The translations under genes were made by a program, and so were the position numbers. Positions 21,524-30,311 of a stretch of 64,000 nt of DNA are shown in pieces. The notes below the pieces were generated by a model. That model was not told the DNA's origin. It did not search any database and saw only the letters and a program-made list of their open reading frames with translations. This stretch comes from Qipengyuania sp. SS22 (GTDB taxonomy: Bacteria; Pseudomonadota; Alphaproteobacteria; Sphingomonadales; Sphingomonadaceae). The stretch is taken from NCBI RefSeq assembly GCF_025736935.1, contig NZ_CP107048.1, positions 62,001 to 126,000 of the forward strand. The letters are read 5' to 3'. How positions within the stretch are numbered: the first letter of the stretch is position 1; every line of letters starts with the position of its first letter.

Positions 21524-23788
21524 TCAGAACTGGAAGCTGAGCGAAACGCTCGCATTGCGGCCGGGCCGGGTATAGGCGTCGGTCGTGGTGGATGTGGCCG
21601 AGAGACCCCTGACGTCCTGCCAGTAGGCGTATTTCTCGTCGAAGATGTTGAAGATACCCGCGCGCAGTTTGAGCGCGTCGGTCACGGCGAAGAACGCCGT
21701 TGCGTCGAGGATAGTGAAGGCATCGGGGCGATAACCGCCGTCGGTTTCGTCGAGCGGTTTGCGTGCGTGGTGCGTCGCGATCAGCTCGCCGCCGAAGCGG
21801 CCCTGCGGCTCGCGATAGCCGATGCCGACCACCAGATTGAGCGGATCGATCGTGTCGAGCGGGCGGGGTGCGGCGCCCGGGGACAGGATGTCGCCATCGG
21901 CATAGGCGATCGCGAAGCGGCTGTAGAAGCCGTTGCCCATGCGGAAATTCGCCTTGGCTTCGACGCCCTCGATCTCGACTGCATCGTAATTGACGAACTG
22001 GTACTGCGCCGGGTCCATCGGGGTGAACGACCCGCCCACGACCTGCTGGCTGATGAAATCGTCATAGTCGGCAGTGAAGGCGGCGATTTGCAGCGACACT
22101 GCCTCGGTCGAAAACTTGATCCCGGCTTCCCAGCTCTCGCTGGTTTCGGGGCCGAGATCGGGATTGGGCAGCGAGGTGTAGCCGAATGCGAGGTTTTCGA
22201 AGAAGTTGTTCACCTGGTACGGTGTCGGTGCGCGGAAGCCCTGCGCGTAATTGCCATAGAGCAGGACATCGTCCGCCAGCTTGACCGTCACGCCCAGCTT
22301 GGGCGACAGGCGATCGTCGCTCTGCGCCGACCCAGCGAAGCTCGGCAGCAGCGGGTCGTCGGTCGGATCGAGATCGTAGAAGTCGTACCGTAGCGCGGGA
22401 AACAGCGTCACCGCCCCATCGAGGAAGCTGAATTCGGTGGCGAGGAACACGCCGCCGAGCATGAAGTCGGTGGCGGGGAAGGCGCGCGTCGGGAACACCT
22501 CGCCAAACGGCGGTTCGGTGCCGTCGCGCAGGCCCTCCTGCCGCGTCCAGCTGACATCGCCGCCAAAGGCGAGCGTGGTGCGGAAGGCATCGTCGCCGAA
22601 CACGCTGCGCGCTTCGGCAGACAGGCCGTAGACCTCGTTCTCGAAGGTGTTCAGCCGTTCGCGATCGGGACGCGGCGTAGCGCTGACGGTCGAGCGGTCC
22701 TCGTCGGTGAACTGCACATCCTCGCCCGTCTGGTAGTAGGCCGCGGCATGCGCGTAATCGATCGCGCCTTCGCCGACGTAGGTCCAGTCGAGCGACACGC
22801 GCCCGCGCTCGGTGGTGTCGCGCGCGGTCAGATCGTCGACGATCCAGCTGGGGGAGGGACCGAAGAGGAAGGCCGGACCTTGCCCGGACAGAATATCGGT
22901 AGCGACCTCGGTTTCGAGATATTCGCCCGACAGCCGGAACCGGTGCGCGCCGGTGTCCCACACCAGCTTGCCGAGGAATGCGTTGGATGTCCCGTCCTGC
23001 GGGTTCGGCAGCGTGCGTTCGCTGCCCAGACCGCCGACTTCACCGGCGTTTTCCAGCTCGTGAAAGTCGCGGCGGGTGTAGGACAGCATGGCCGAAAGAT
23101 CGCCGAACAGGCCTGCGATCGCTGCGGTCTCCGTGAACTCCTCGTCGGCGCTCGAATAGGAGGCACGGGCAAAGCCGCCGAACCTCTGTCCCGCTTCAAC
23201 GAGGTCGACCGGGTCGCTGGTGGTGAAGCTGATCGCGCCAGCCAGCCCGTCGCTGCCGTAGAGTGCGGAGGCGGGGCCGCGCAGGATCTCGACCGATTTG
23301 ACCAGCGAGACATCGGTGTACCCGCCGCGTCCGGCATCCTGCGCGCCAAAGGAAAAGCCTTGCGGGCTGCGGATGCCGTCGACCTGGATCAGCACGCGAT
23401 TGCCGCCGATGCCGCGGATGACGAAGTCCTCGTTACGGGCGCGACCGGTGGCGCCGAGCGCGGCACCGAAGCGGGCGGGCGCGCGGCGCACCGATACACC
23501 GGGTTCGTAGCGCACGAGGTCCTTGATGTCGGTGGCCAGCTCATCGGCGATCTGCTCGTCATCGATGACGGTGATTGTGGCCGGGGCATCCTCGATCTGG
23601 AGCGGGGTGCGCGTGGCCGTGACGACGATCTGGTCATCCCCCGGCAAATCCTCCTCGGCAGCGATGGCCGGCGCCGGAACACTTGCTGCGGCCAGCGCGG
23701 CGAGTGCAGAACCCAGCTTGAGTGCGGTCTGCCGCTGGCCTGCCGCCATGCCCGAGGCGCGCGCAGTGCGTTCGAATGTCGATCCCAT
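21524..23788 (-). CDS. TonB-dependent haem/haemoglobin-type outer-membrane receptor
   Basis: 754 residues. A signal sequence region ends PAPAIAA, with a long N-region, followed by the TonB box-like DQIVVTATRTP. The plug domain contains NRVLIQVDGIRSPQGFSFG and VEILRGPASALYGSDGLAG. The 22-strand barrel ends in an aromatic residue (SVSLSFQF), as usual for outer-membrane insertion. The plug pattern is that of the haemoglobin/transferrin/lactoferrin receptor group. It is upstream of and co-oriented with the DUF6607 gene. A Fur-like palindrome lies in its promoter region. Confidence 0.92.
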   Translation of the reverse strand: MGSTFERTARASGMAAGQRQTALKLGSALAALAAASVPAPAIAAEEDLPGDDQIVVTATRTPLQIEDAPATITVIDDEQIADELATDIKDLVRYEPGVSVRRAPARFGAALGATGRARNEDFVIRGIGGNRVLIQVDGIRSPQGFSFGAQDAGRGGYTDVSLVKSVEILRGPASALYGSDGLAGAISFTTSDPVDLVEAGQRFGGFARASYSSADEEFTETAAIAGLFGDLSAMLSYTRRDFHELENAGEVGGLGSERTLPNPQDGTSNAFLGKLVWDTGAHRFRLSGEYLETEVATDILSGQGPAFLFGPSPSWIVDDLTARDTTERGRVSLDWTYVGEGAIDYAHAAAYYQTGEDVQFTDEDRSTVSATPRPDRERLNTFENEVYGLSAEARSVFGDDAFRTTLAFGGDVSWTRQEGLRDGTEPPFGEVFPTRAFPATDFMLGGVFLATEFSFLDGAVTLFPALRYDFYDLDPTDDPLLPSFAGSAQSDDRLSPKLGVTVKLADDVLLYGNYAQGFRAPTPYQVNNFFENLAFGYTSLPNPDLGPETSESWEAGIKFSTEAVSLQIAAFTADYDDFISQQVVGGSFTPMDPAQYQFVNYDAVEIEGVEAKANFRMGNGFYSRFAIAYADGDILSPGAAPRPLDTIDPLNLVVGIGYREPQGRFGGELIATHHARKPLDETDGGYRPDAFTILDATAFFAVTDALKLRAGIFNIFDEKYAYWQDVRGLSATSTTTDAYTRPGRNASVSLSFQF

Positions 23789-23831
23789 GATTTCCCCTGT
23801 TGATGCTGTTTTGCGTCCGCGGTGCTGATAT

Positions 23832-23846
23832 TGCGACTCACTCGCA
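23832..23846. promoter_or_regulatory. Candidate Fur/Irr-type operator upstream of the TonB receptor
   Basis: TGCGA-CTCAC-TCGCA is an inverted repeat; read leftward it is embedded in TTGCAAATGCGAGTGAGTCG, which resembles alphaproteobacterial iron-regulator sites of the TGCAAATGAGAATGA kind. It lies 44 bp upstream of the receptor start. The spacer is also the upstream region of arsC on the other strand. The match was made by eye. Confidence 0.45.
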
Positions 23847-23934
23847 TTTGCAAGACGTCTCTGGGAATTTCGACATTTGCCCTCTTTCCGTCAGCGTTTG
23901 GCTGGCGTAGCGAGCCGGAAAAGGAGATCGACCG

Positions 23935-24279
23935 ATGAAAGCGACTATCTGGCACAACCCGAAATGCGGCACTTCGCGCAAGACGCTGGCAATCCTCGAG
24001 AACCTGTCGCGGGTCGAGGTTGAGGTGATCGAATATCTGAAGGATCCGCCGAGTGCGGAGAAGCTGGCGCAGCTCTATAAGGATGCGGGCATCGCGCCGA
24101 ACGCGGGCCTGCGCCTGCGCGGAACCGATGCTGCGGAGCGTGGCCTGCCCGAGGCTTCGGCGGCGGATGTATTGGCGGCGATGGCGGCAGACCCGATCCT
24201 GATCGAGCGTCCGCTGGTCGAAACCGACAAGGGCGTCCGCCTGTGCCGGCCGCAGGACACCGTGCTCGAAATTCTCTAG
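23935..24279 (+). CDS. ArsC-family (glutaredoxin-type) arsenate reductase-like protein
   Basis: 114 residues. HNPKCGTSRKTL has the catalytic Cys11 of the NPxCGTSR motif. IERPLVET holds the conserved Arg-Pro that helps to bind the oxyanion in ArsC. The length is typical for the glutaredoxin-coupled family (ArsC/YffB). It reduces arsenate using glutathione/glutaredoxin in family members. No ars operon genes are near, so a general thiol-redox role cannot be excluded. A GGAGATCGACCG site precedes the ATG. Its TAG stop overlaps the stop of the convergent MFS gene in a shared CTAG. Confidence 0.9.
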   Translation: MKATIWHNPKCGTSRKTLAILENLSRVEVEVIEYLKDPPSAEKLAQLYKDAGIAPNAGLRLRGTDAAERGLPEASAADVLAAMAADPILIERPLVETDKGVRLCRPQDTVLEIL

Positions 24280-25628
24280 CGGCGGTCCTGCGTCAGCGCA
24301 GCGTCGGCCTGCAGCGCGCGAGAGCCATAGACGAACACGATCGCGCACAGTGCGACGATCAGCCCAAAGCCGAGCCAGTCGGAATGGTTGTACAGCCAGA
24401 CGCCCAGCGCGGGCGCGTAGATGAAGCTCGCGCCCGCGACCGAGGCGGTGACCCCGCCCGCCTGGCCCTGTTCGGCGCGGCTCAACGCCAGCGACGTTCC
24501 CGACGTATTCCCGGGCCGGAACAGGCCGAAGCCGAGCGAGGCGATCGAATATCCCAGGGCGATGGTATGAATGGTCTGTCCCAGGCCCAGCACTACCGTG
24601 CCGGCCGCAGCGATGGCGATGCCCCATAGCGAAGCCGCGCGCGGGCCGAGATTGAGGCGCGGGATCAGGCCCCATTGCGCGAGCAGCGTGGCAATCGCAC
24701 CCGCCATGAGCACGAGCCCGACCGGTCCGGCTCCCGCCGCGGGATCGTCGCGCAGGCCAAGGCGGTCGAGCACGAGGAAGCCCGCAATCCCCAAGATCAT
24801 GGCCTGCGCATGCCCGCCGAGCAGTCCCGAGATCACCCAGGGCCGCAGGCGCGGTTCGAACCAGCGCAGCTTGCCCGGCACACGCCCGTCGCCCTCATCC
24901 TCGTCCTCGGAAACGTCGGCAGTCGGACTGCCGGAATAGGGCGCGTCATAGGCGCTCCCGCGCGCGGCGAATTGCGGTTCGTCATCGGGCAGCCGCAGGC
25001 GGAGCGCGATCAGCGTGACCAGCCCGATCAGCGCAAAAACCAGAAACGGTCCGGCCAGGCCCAGCACGGGCATCACCATGAGCGGGGCAAGTGCGGGGCC
25101 GATCACCGTACCGAGCCCGAAGCTCGACGCAATCAGCGACAATGCCTGGGTGCGTTCCGAACGCGGGGTGCGGCTGGCGACATAGGCCTGGACCGCGGGC
25201 GGCGCGGCGCTGCCGAACCCGCCATAGAGGCTGCGCGCGGCGGCAAACAGCATCAGCGCCCAGAACGCGGGCAGGATGCCCGCCAGCCCCAGCCACAGCA
25301 TGAGGCCGCACAGCAGGAAGCTGGCGATGAAGCCGAGCATGCCCAGCGCCATCATCGCCTTGCGCCCGCGCTGGTCTGATCGCTGGGCCCAGATGGGCGC
25401 GCAGATCACCCACAGGAGCGCCGACCAGCTATAGGCGAGGCTGATCCACACATCGTTCACGCCCAGCGACGTGCCGATCGAGGGCATCACCGACTGCATC
25501 GCCGTATTGCCCGCCGCAGTGGTCAGCATGACCGCGAATAGCAGCGCCATCCGCCCGCGCGGAATGGTACGCGCCGGGCGTGCCGGAGACGGCGGTGCCA
25601 GCGGGGCGGTGGGGTCGACATCGGCCAT
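24276..25628 (-). CDS. MFS family transporter
   Basis: About 450 residues from the ATG at 25628 (MADVDPTAPL); a GTG at 25709 would add 27 residues. Twelve membrane segments are visible, starting MALLFAVMLTTAAGNTAMQS. The loop between segments 2 and 3 carries WAQRSDQRGRKAMMAL, the MFS motif A form. A charged central loop (SEDEDEGDGR) separates the two halves. The substrate is unknown. A perfect AAGGAGG lies about 25 bases before the ATG with no start codon at the right distance, so the true start is uncertain. It is divergent from the methyltransferase gene, and tail to tail with arsC. Confidence 0.88.
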   Translation of the reverse strand: MADVDPTAPLAPPSPARPARTIPRGRMALLFAVMLTTAAGNTAMQSVMPSIGTSLGVNDVWISLAYSWSALLWVICAPIWAQRSDQRGRKAMMALGMLGFIASFLLCGLMLWLGLAGILPAFWALMLFAAARSLYGGFGSAAPPAVQAYVASRTPRSERTQALSLIASSFGLGTVIGPALAPLMVMPVLGLAGPFLVFALIGLVTLIALRLRLPDDEPQFAARGSAYDAPYSGSPTADVSEDEDEGDGRVPGKLRWFEPRLRPWVISGLLGGHAQAMILGIAGFLVLDRLGLRDDPAAGAGPVGLVLMAGAIATLLAQWGLIPRLNLGPRAASLWGIAIAAAGTVVLGLGQTIHTIALGYSIASLGFGLFRPGNTSGTSLALSRAEQGQAGGVTASVAGASFIYAPALGVWLYNHSDWLGFGLIVALCAIVFVYGSRALQADAALTQDRR

Positions 25629-25722
25629 CGCCAAGGCGGTAGGCGCGCGTTCGCCTCCTTGCAATGGCACAGCGGGGCTGGCAAACCGGCAGTTCAGTGA
25701 AACAGTCACAGGGTACGCGATT

Positions 25723-26358
25723 TTGACCGGACATCAGGGCGTTGGCACCATTTCGCGGCCACGGCTGCGCACACGCGCGGCGCGTTTCTTCGGCCAGTGG
25801 GGGGTGTTCTTCCGCGGCTTTGTGGAAGAACCACGGATGGTCGGCTCGATCATCCCGTCTTCGCGTTTCACGATCCGCAAGATGCTTGCCCCGGTCGAAT
25901 GGGACCAGTGCGAGGTGTTCGTTGAATACGGCCCCGGGGTCGGGACTTTCTGCCAGCCGGTGCTCGACCGCTTGCGCCGCGATGGTACGCTGATCGTGAT
26001 CGACACCAACCCGCTCTATATCGATTATCTGCGCAAGCATTTCCGCGACAGCCGCTTCCACGCGGTCCACGGGTCGGCCGCCGATGTGGTCGAGATCGTC
26101 AAGGCGCATGGCCATGACGGCGCCGATTACGTGCTGTCGGGCCTGCCCTTTTCGACCCTGCCCGATGGCGTCGGCCCGGCGATCGCGCAGGCGACCTATG
26201 ACGTGATCCGCCCGGGCGGGGCCTTCCTCGTCTATCAGTTCTCGGCCAAGGCGCGCGACTTCATGGCGCGCCATTTCCGCCGCATCGATCGCGGGTTCGA
26301 ACTGCTCAACGTGCTTCCCTGCCAGCTCTTCTGGGGCTGGAAGGACCGCGAAAGCTAG
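25723..26358 (+). CDS. PmtA-like phospholipid/rRNA-adenine type methyltransferase
   Basis: About 211 residues from a TTG at 25723 with AGGG about 10 bases upstream; the frame is open further 5', but that part overlaps the MFS coding sequence. ARFFGQWGVFFRGFVEEPRM then GSIIPSSRF is the N-terminal signature of short phospholipid N-methyltransferases. VEYGPGVGTF is SAM motif I, and YVLSGLPFSTLP is the catalytic NPPY-like region. In relatives this enzyme methylates phosphatidylethanolamine. Start choice moderate. Its TAG is shared with the stop of the next leftward gene in CTAG. Confidence 0.83.
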   Translation: MTGHQGVGTISRPRLRTRAARFFGQWGVFFRGFVEEPRMVGSIIPSSRFTIRKMLAPVEWDQCEVFVEYGPGVGTFCQPVLDRLRRDGTLIVIDTNPLYIDYLRKHFRDSRFHAVHGSAADVVEIVKAHGHDGADYVLSGLPFSTLPDGVGPAIAQATYDVIRPGGAFLVYQFSAKARDFMARHFRRIDRGFELLNVLPCQLFWGWKDRES

Positions 26359-27194
26359 TCTTCGGCGTCGGGTACGGGGGCGTCGGGCACCGGGGCGTCG
26401 GTCAGGCGGCTGAACTGCGTGTGCACGGCTGCCATCACGCACACCATCAGCACGATCATCACCGCGTTGAGCAGCCCCGATACGATCGCCTCGCCCAGCA
26501 GCGCGCCCTGTTCCCCGGCAAGAGCGAACACGAGGCCGAGAACCAGCGAAACCACCGCCGATACTACGATGAAGGCGACCGTCAGCAGCAGGTAGAACAG
26601 GAACAGGCGCATGCTGTTGCCGCGCGTCAGCGACCACGAGCGTTGCAGCGCCTTGACCGGATTGAGTTGCCCCTCGATCGCAATGACGGGGGCGGCAAGC
26701 GACAGCTTGGTCACGATATAGCAGATGACGACGAAGGCGATGATCCCCGTGAGCACGACGAGCGCGTTCAAACCGGTGAGCGCGCCGACGGTCAGGAGCA
26801 GCGTGGCGACGATCACGATCAGCGCGGTCTGCAGCAATTGCGCCCCGATATAGCTGGGGACCGAGCGCGCGCCGGTCGCCAGCGCTTCGCCCACGGTGGG
26901 ATTGGCGCGCCGCCGGACCAGGGCCAGCATCGCCAGCAGCCCAACGCCCTGGATCAGCGCGAGCAGCAGGAATACCCACCAATATTCGAGATACAGCTTT
27001 GTCACCGCCGCCATCACGGTTTCGAAGTCACCGCTCGCCTGCGCGCTTTGCATAGTGCCCATCTCGGGCACGGCGATCATGAAGCCGGCATAGGGCAGGA
27101 AGAAGAAGACGCCCGCCAGCACCGCCAGCAGGCTTATATTGCGCGACAGCAGCCCCATGGTGTCCTTCCACGCGGTGTCGAGATCGAATTTCAT
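26355..27194 (-). CDS. Multi-pass membrane protein (glycerophosphodiester phosphodiesterase membrane-domain type)
   Basis: 279 residues from the ATG at 27194 ([16 protein letters not shown]). The longer open frame upstream is antisense to lipB. Six or so hydrophobic segments are seen, for example [40 protein letters not shown] and [20 protein letters not shown]. The layout of an amphipathic N-helix, six helices and the motif [17 protein letters not shown] matches the membrane domain found fused to GlpQ in other bacteria. It has no enzymatic domain here. The tail is a repeat of [14 protein letters not shown]. The function is unknown. Confidence 0.8.
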   Translation of the reverse strand: MKFDLDTAWKDTMGLLSRNISLLAVLAGVFFFLPYAGFMIAVPEMGTMQSAQASGDFETVMAAVTKLYLEYWWVFLLLALIQGVGLLAMLALVRRRANPTVGEALATGARSVPSYIGAQLLQTALIVIVATLLLTVGALTGLNALVVLTGIIAFVVICYIVTKLSLAAPVIAIEGQLNPVKALQRSWSLTRGNSMRLFLFYLLLTVAFIVVSAVVSLVLGLVFALAGEQGALLGEAIVSGLLNAVMIVLMVCVMAAVHTQFSRLTDAPVPDAPVPDAED

Positions 27195-27253
27195 CCAGCG
27201 GGTCTCCCGTTTGCCCCTTGATAAGCGCTTCGCCAGTCGCCACGCAATCGCGC

Positions 27254-27925
27254 ATGTCGTCTGCACCCCCCGAAACCGTCGAATGGCGCGCCGAACCCGG
27301 CCGTATCGGCTATCGCGACGCGCTCGAAGCGATGACCGCGCGCAATCGCGCGATCGCCGAGGGCGAGGCGCGCGAGATGGTGTGGCTGCTCGAACACCCG
27401 CCGGTCTATACGGCGGGAACCAGCGCCGATGGTGTCGAATTGCTCGACCCGCGGTTCGAAGTGGTCGAGGCCGGGCGCGGCGGGCGCTATACCTATCACG
27501 GACCGGGCCAGCGGGTCGGCTATGCCATGATCGACCTGCGCGAGCGCGGGCGCGATGTGCGCTGTTTCGTCCATGCGCTCGAAGGCTGGGTGATCGCCAC
27601 GCTGGCCGATATCGGCGTGACCAGCTGGCGCAGCGCGGGCCGGGTCGGCATCTGGACAAGGGATGTCGATGGCCGCGAAGCCAAGATCGGCGCGATCGGC
27701 GTGCGGGTGCGGCGCTGGGTGACCATGCACGGCTTCTCGGTCAATCTCGCGCCCGATCTGTCGCACTTCACCGGCATCGTCCCCTGCGGGATCGAGGAAT
27801 TCGGCGTGACCAGCCTCGAACGGTTGGGAATCGATCTTGCGCCCGCGGCCTTCGATGAGGCATTGCGGGCGCGCTTCGGGGATTTCCTCGCGGCGCTCGA
27901 AGGAAAGGCCAACGCGCTGCCATGA
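27254..27925 (+). CDS. lipB: Octanoyl-[acyl-carrier-protein]:protein N-octanoyltransferase LipB
   Basis: 223 residues from ATG 27254. It transfers octanoate from ACP to lipoyl domains of 2-oxoacid dehydrogenases. The core motif [15 protein letters not shown] is typical of LipB. The catalytic Lys is in [12 protein letters not shown] and the catalytic Cys in [17 protein letters not shown]. The length is normal. It is divergent from the membrane protein gene and overlaps the next lipoprotein gene by four bases (ATGA). Confidence 0.96.
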   Translation: MSSAPPETVEWRAEPGRIGYRDALEAMTARNRAIAEGEAREMVWLLEHPPVYTAGTSADGVELLDPRFEVVEAGRGGRYTYHGPGQRVGYAMIDLRERGRDVRCFVHALEGWVIATLADIGVTSWRSAGRVGIWTRDVDGREAKIGAIGVRVRRWVTMHGFSVNLAPDLSHFTGIVPCGIEEFGVTSLERLGIDLAPAAFDEALRARFGDFLAALEGKANALP

Positions 27926-28239
27926 TGATACGTCCAGCTGTCTTGCTTGTCGCTGCCACCGCGATCCTGTCCGGCTGCGGCGATGATACGCCCCCGGCGG
28001 AGACCGAGGTCGAGGCCGAGCGCAACGCCAAGGGTGAAGTAATCGGCGGAACGATCAGCGATGCGATGATCCCGCTCGACCGGCTGCGCTCGCAGTCGCC
28101 GCCGGTACGCGAAGCGCCGAGCCAGCCGTCCGCCGCGGCGCCAGCCAGCGACGCGCCGGCCGAACCCGAGGAAGCCAGCGAACCTGCGCCTGCTCCGGTG
28201 ATCGCGGAAGAAGCAGGCGACGACCCTGCCGGGGACTAG
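27922..28239 (+). CDS. Small Pro/Ala/Glu-rich lipoprotein
   Basis: 105 residues. [20 protein letters not shown] is a lipoprotein signal peptide with lipobox LSGC (Cys19). The mature part is low complexity, with a short ordered-looking segment ([18 protein letters not shown]) followed by Pro/Ala/Glu repeats. It starts inside the lipB stop (ATGA) and is thus translated with it. No family recognised. Confidence 0.82.
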   Translation: MMIRPAVLLVAATAILSGCGDDTPPAETEVEAERNAKGEVIGGTISDAMIPLDRLRSQSPPVREAPSQPSAAAPASDAPAEPEEASEPAPAPVIAEEAGDDPAGD

Positions 28240-29115
28240 TCAGTCCTCGCCGAGCAACCGCCTGGCGCGCTCCAGATCGGCCTGGCCGACGCGGCGCTCG
28301 CCCACCGACAACATCGTTGCCCCGGGATTGGTCGCAAAGGCCGAGACGATCTTGTGCGCGTCGGAAATTTCGCTTTCGAGCGGGGCGAAGGCGGCATTGA
28401 TGCCCTCGACTTGCCCAGGGTGAATGGCGAACATGCCGGTGAACCCGTCCGCCCGTGCCGCATCGGCAATGCGGATAGCCGCTTCACTGTCGCGGACATC
28501 GCGGAACGGGTGTTCGATCGCGCCGATACCGCGGGCATGGGCGATCAGCAGGATCTGCGCGCGGACCTGCGCCAGCGCATCGCCCCACCGCCCGCCGGGC
28601 CCGCGCAGGCGGCGCGCGCCGATGGCATGAGCCAGCCCGACCGCATCCCAGGTCATCGCCGACACGCGCGGGTGCAGCTCGTCTGCCAGCCGGCGGATCG
28701 TCAGCGCGCTGGCGGGGGTCGAACCCAGTTCGGGCATGATCCGCGTGATGTTGGCGGCCAGCCCCAGCCGGTCCTCGAATTCGTACAGGACCGAGGCCAG
28801 TTGCCGGATATCGTCCGCGCCGCGGCATTGCGACAACACGATCCCATGCGGCGAGCCGTCCATCGCGGCCTCCAGATCGTCGCGCCAGTGCGGGGTGCCA
28901 AGCGCGGGGATGCGCACCCAGCGTTCGAACTTGCGCTGCGCCACCAGCTGTTCGCGATGCAGCCGCAGCCAGGTCGTCGCAGCGATCCGGGCGGTGGCCT
29001 GCTGGGCAGCACGAAGGGGCCGGGCGAGGTCGATGACCACTGCCTCGGCCCCCGTGCCCGCTGCCGAGCCGATCGCCTTCTCGTTATCTGCCGGGATGAG
29101 AATCCACGACCGCAT
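28240..29115 (-). CDS. HpcH/HpaI aldolase / citrate lyase beta (CitE)-like protein, atypical
   Basis: 291 residues. It shows the CitE-like barrel ends: MRSWILIPADNEKAI at the N-terminus, MTWDAVGLAHAIGARR in the middle, and FAIHPGQVEGINAAFAP near the C-terminus. The normal DLEDAV segment reads DLARPL, so the usual acidic pair is missing, and the metal-binding Glu region (normally MPLIET) reads MPELGS. Family members cleave or form acyl-CoA or malyl/citramalyl bonds; these changes make the activity uncertain. Its stop abuts the stop of the lipoprotein gene. Confidence 0.82.
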   Translation of the reverse strand: MRSWILIPADNEKAIGSAAGTGAEAVVIDLARPLRAAQQATARIAATTWLRLHREQLVAQRKFERWVRIPALGTPHWRDDLEAAMDGSPHGIVLSQCRGADDIRQLASVLYEFEDRLGLAANITRIMPELGSTPASALTIRRLADELHPRVSAMTWDAVGLAHAIGARRLRGPGGRWGDALAQVRAQILLIAHARGIGAIEHPFRDVRDSEAAIRIADAARADGFTGMFAIHPGQVEGINAAFAPLESEISDAHKIVSAFATNPGATMLSVGERRVGQADLERARRLLGED

Positions 29116-29145
29116 TCAGCCTCCGAAGTGTCGCCGCACGGCGAC

Positions 29146-30258
29146 TCACTCGGCCGCAGCTTGCTCCTGCTTAGTTAGCATCGGGTAATCGATGTATCCG
29201 GCAGGTCCCTGACCATACCAGCTATGCGGCACATTCACATTCGGCGCAATCTCCGCACCTGTCCGGAAGCGTGCCGGCAGGTCGGGATTGGAAATGAAGT
29301 CGCGGCCCCAGCTGATCGCGTCGGCTCGGTCGGCCTCGAGATCGGCCACGGCGCCCTCGGGCGTGTAATCGCTGTTGATCACCAGGGTCCCGGTATAGAG
29401 TTCGCGGATCAGCGGGCTCTGTTTGGGGACGTCGGTGCTGCCGAAGGTGCCGTCGGGACCTGGCTCGCGCAGTTCCAGGAAGGCGACGCCGAGTTCCTCG
29501 ATCACCCGCGCAGCGGCGCCGAAGGTGGCCGCCGGGTCGCTATCGTCGCAGCCCTGCGTTTCGCCATTGGGCGACAGCCGCACGCCGACGCGGTCCCCGC
29601 CCCAGACGTCCACCAGCGCGGTCAGCACTTCGCGCAGGAAGCGGCTGCGGTTTTCCGGGCTGCCGCCATAATCGTCATCGCGCAGATTGGTGCTGTCGCG
29701 CAGGAACTGGTCGACCAGGTAGCCATTCGCGGCGTGCAGCTGGACGCCGTCGAACCCGGCTTTTTTCGCGTTCTCGGCAGCGTGACGATAATCCTCGACC
29801 ACGCGTGCGATTTCATCGACGGGCAGGCCCCGCGCAGCTTGGTAATCCTTGCGCCCTTCGAAGGTATGCGCATGGCCCGGCGCGGTCGTCGTGCTGGCGG
29901 ACACCGGCGGGTTGCCACCGAGGAAATCGGGGTGCACCAGACGGCCCATGTGCCACAGCTGGAGAACGATCAATCCGCCTTCTTCATGGACGGCGTCGGT
30001 AATCGGCTTCCAGCCTTCGACCTGTTCATCGCTCCAGATTCCCGGCGCGGCAGGCCAGCCGAGGCCTTCGACGCTGATCCCGGTGGCTTCGGAAATGATC
30101 AGGCCGGCGCTGGCACGCTGGCGATAGTAGGTTTCCATCATCTCGTTGGGGACCGAGCCGGGCTGGGTCGAACGACCGCGGGTCAGCGGGGCCATGAAGA
30201 TGCGGTTCTTTGCTTCGAGAGCACCCATGGTGAGCGGCTGGAACAGGCTTTCGTGCAT
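29146..30258 (-). CDS. Old Yellow Enzyme family alkene reductase
   Basis: 370 residues from ATG 30258 with AAGGA 9 bases upstream. FMN-dependent reductase of activated C=C bonds. FQPLTMGALEAKNRIFMAPL is the standard N-terminus, and LQLWHMGR then GVQLHAANGYLVDQFL carries the substrate-binding His and Asn. GVRLSPNG and ISWGRDFISNPDLPARF close the barrel as in NemA/pentaerythritol tetranitrate reductase. It is divergent from EamA with about 50 bp between them. It may detoxify electrophiles; no regulator is adjacent. Confidence 0.93.
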   Translation of the reverse strand: MHESLFQPLTMGALEAKNRIFMAPLTRGRSTQPGSVPNEMMETYYRQRASAGLIISEATGISVEGLGWPAAPGIWSDEQVEGWKPITDAVHEEGGLIVLQLWHMGRLVHPDFLGGNPPVSASTTTAPGHAHTFEGRKDYQAARGLPVDEIARVVEDYRHAAENAKKAGFDGVQLHAANGYLVDQFLRDSTNLRDDDYGGSPENRSRFLREVLTALVDVWGGDRVGVRLSPNGETQGCDDSDPAATFGAAARVIEELGVAFLELREPGPDGTFGSTDVPKQSPLIRELYTGTLVINSDYTPEGAVADLEADRADAISWGRDFISNPDLPARFRTGAEIAPNVNVPHSWYGQGPAGYIDYPMLTKQEQAAAE

Positions 30259-30311
30259 GCGGGCAAATCCTTTTTGCTGGCGCGAGTTGGCCATTGAGCT
30301 AGGGGCGGGCC

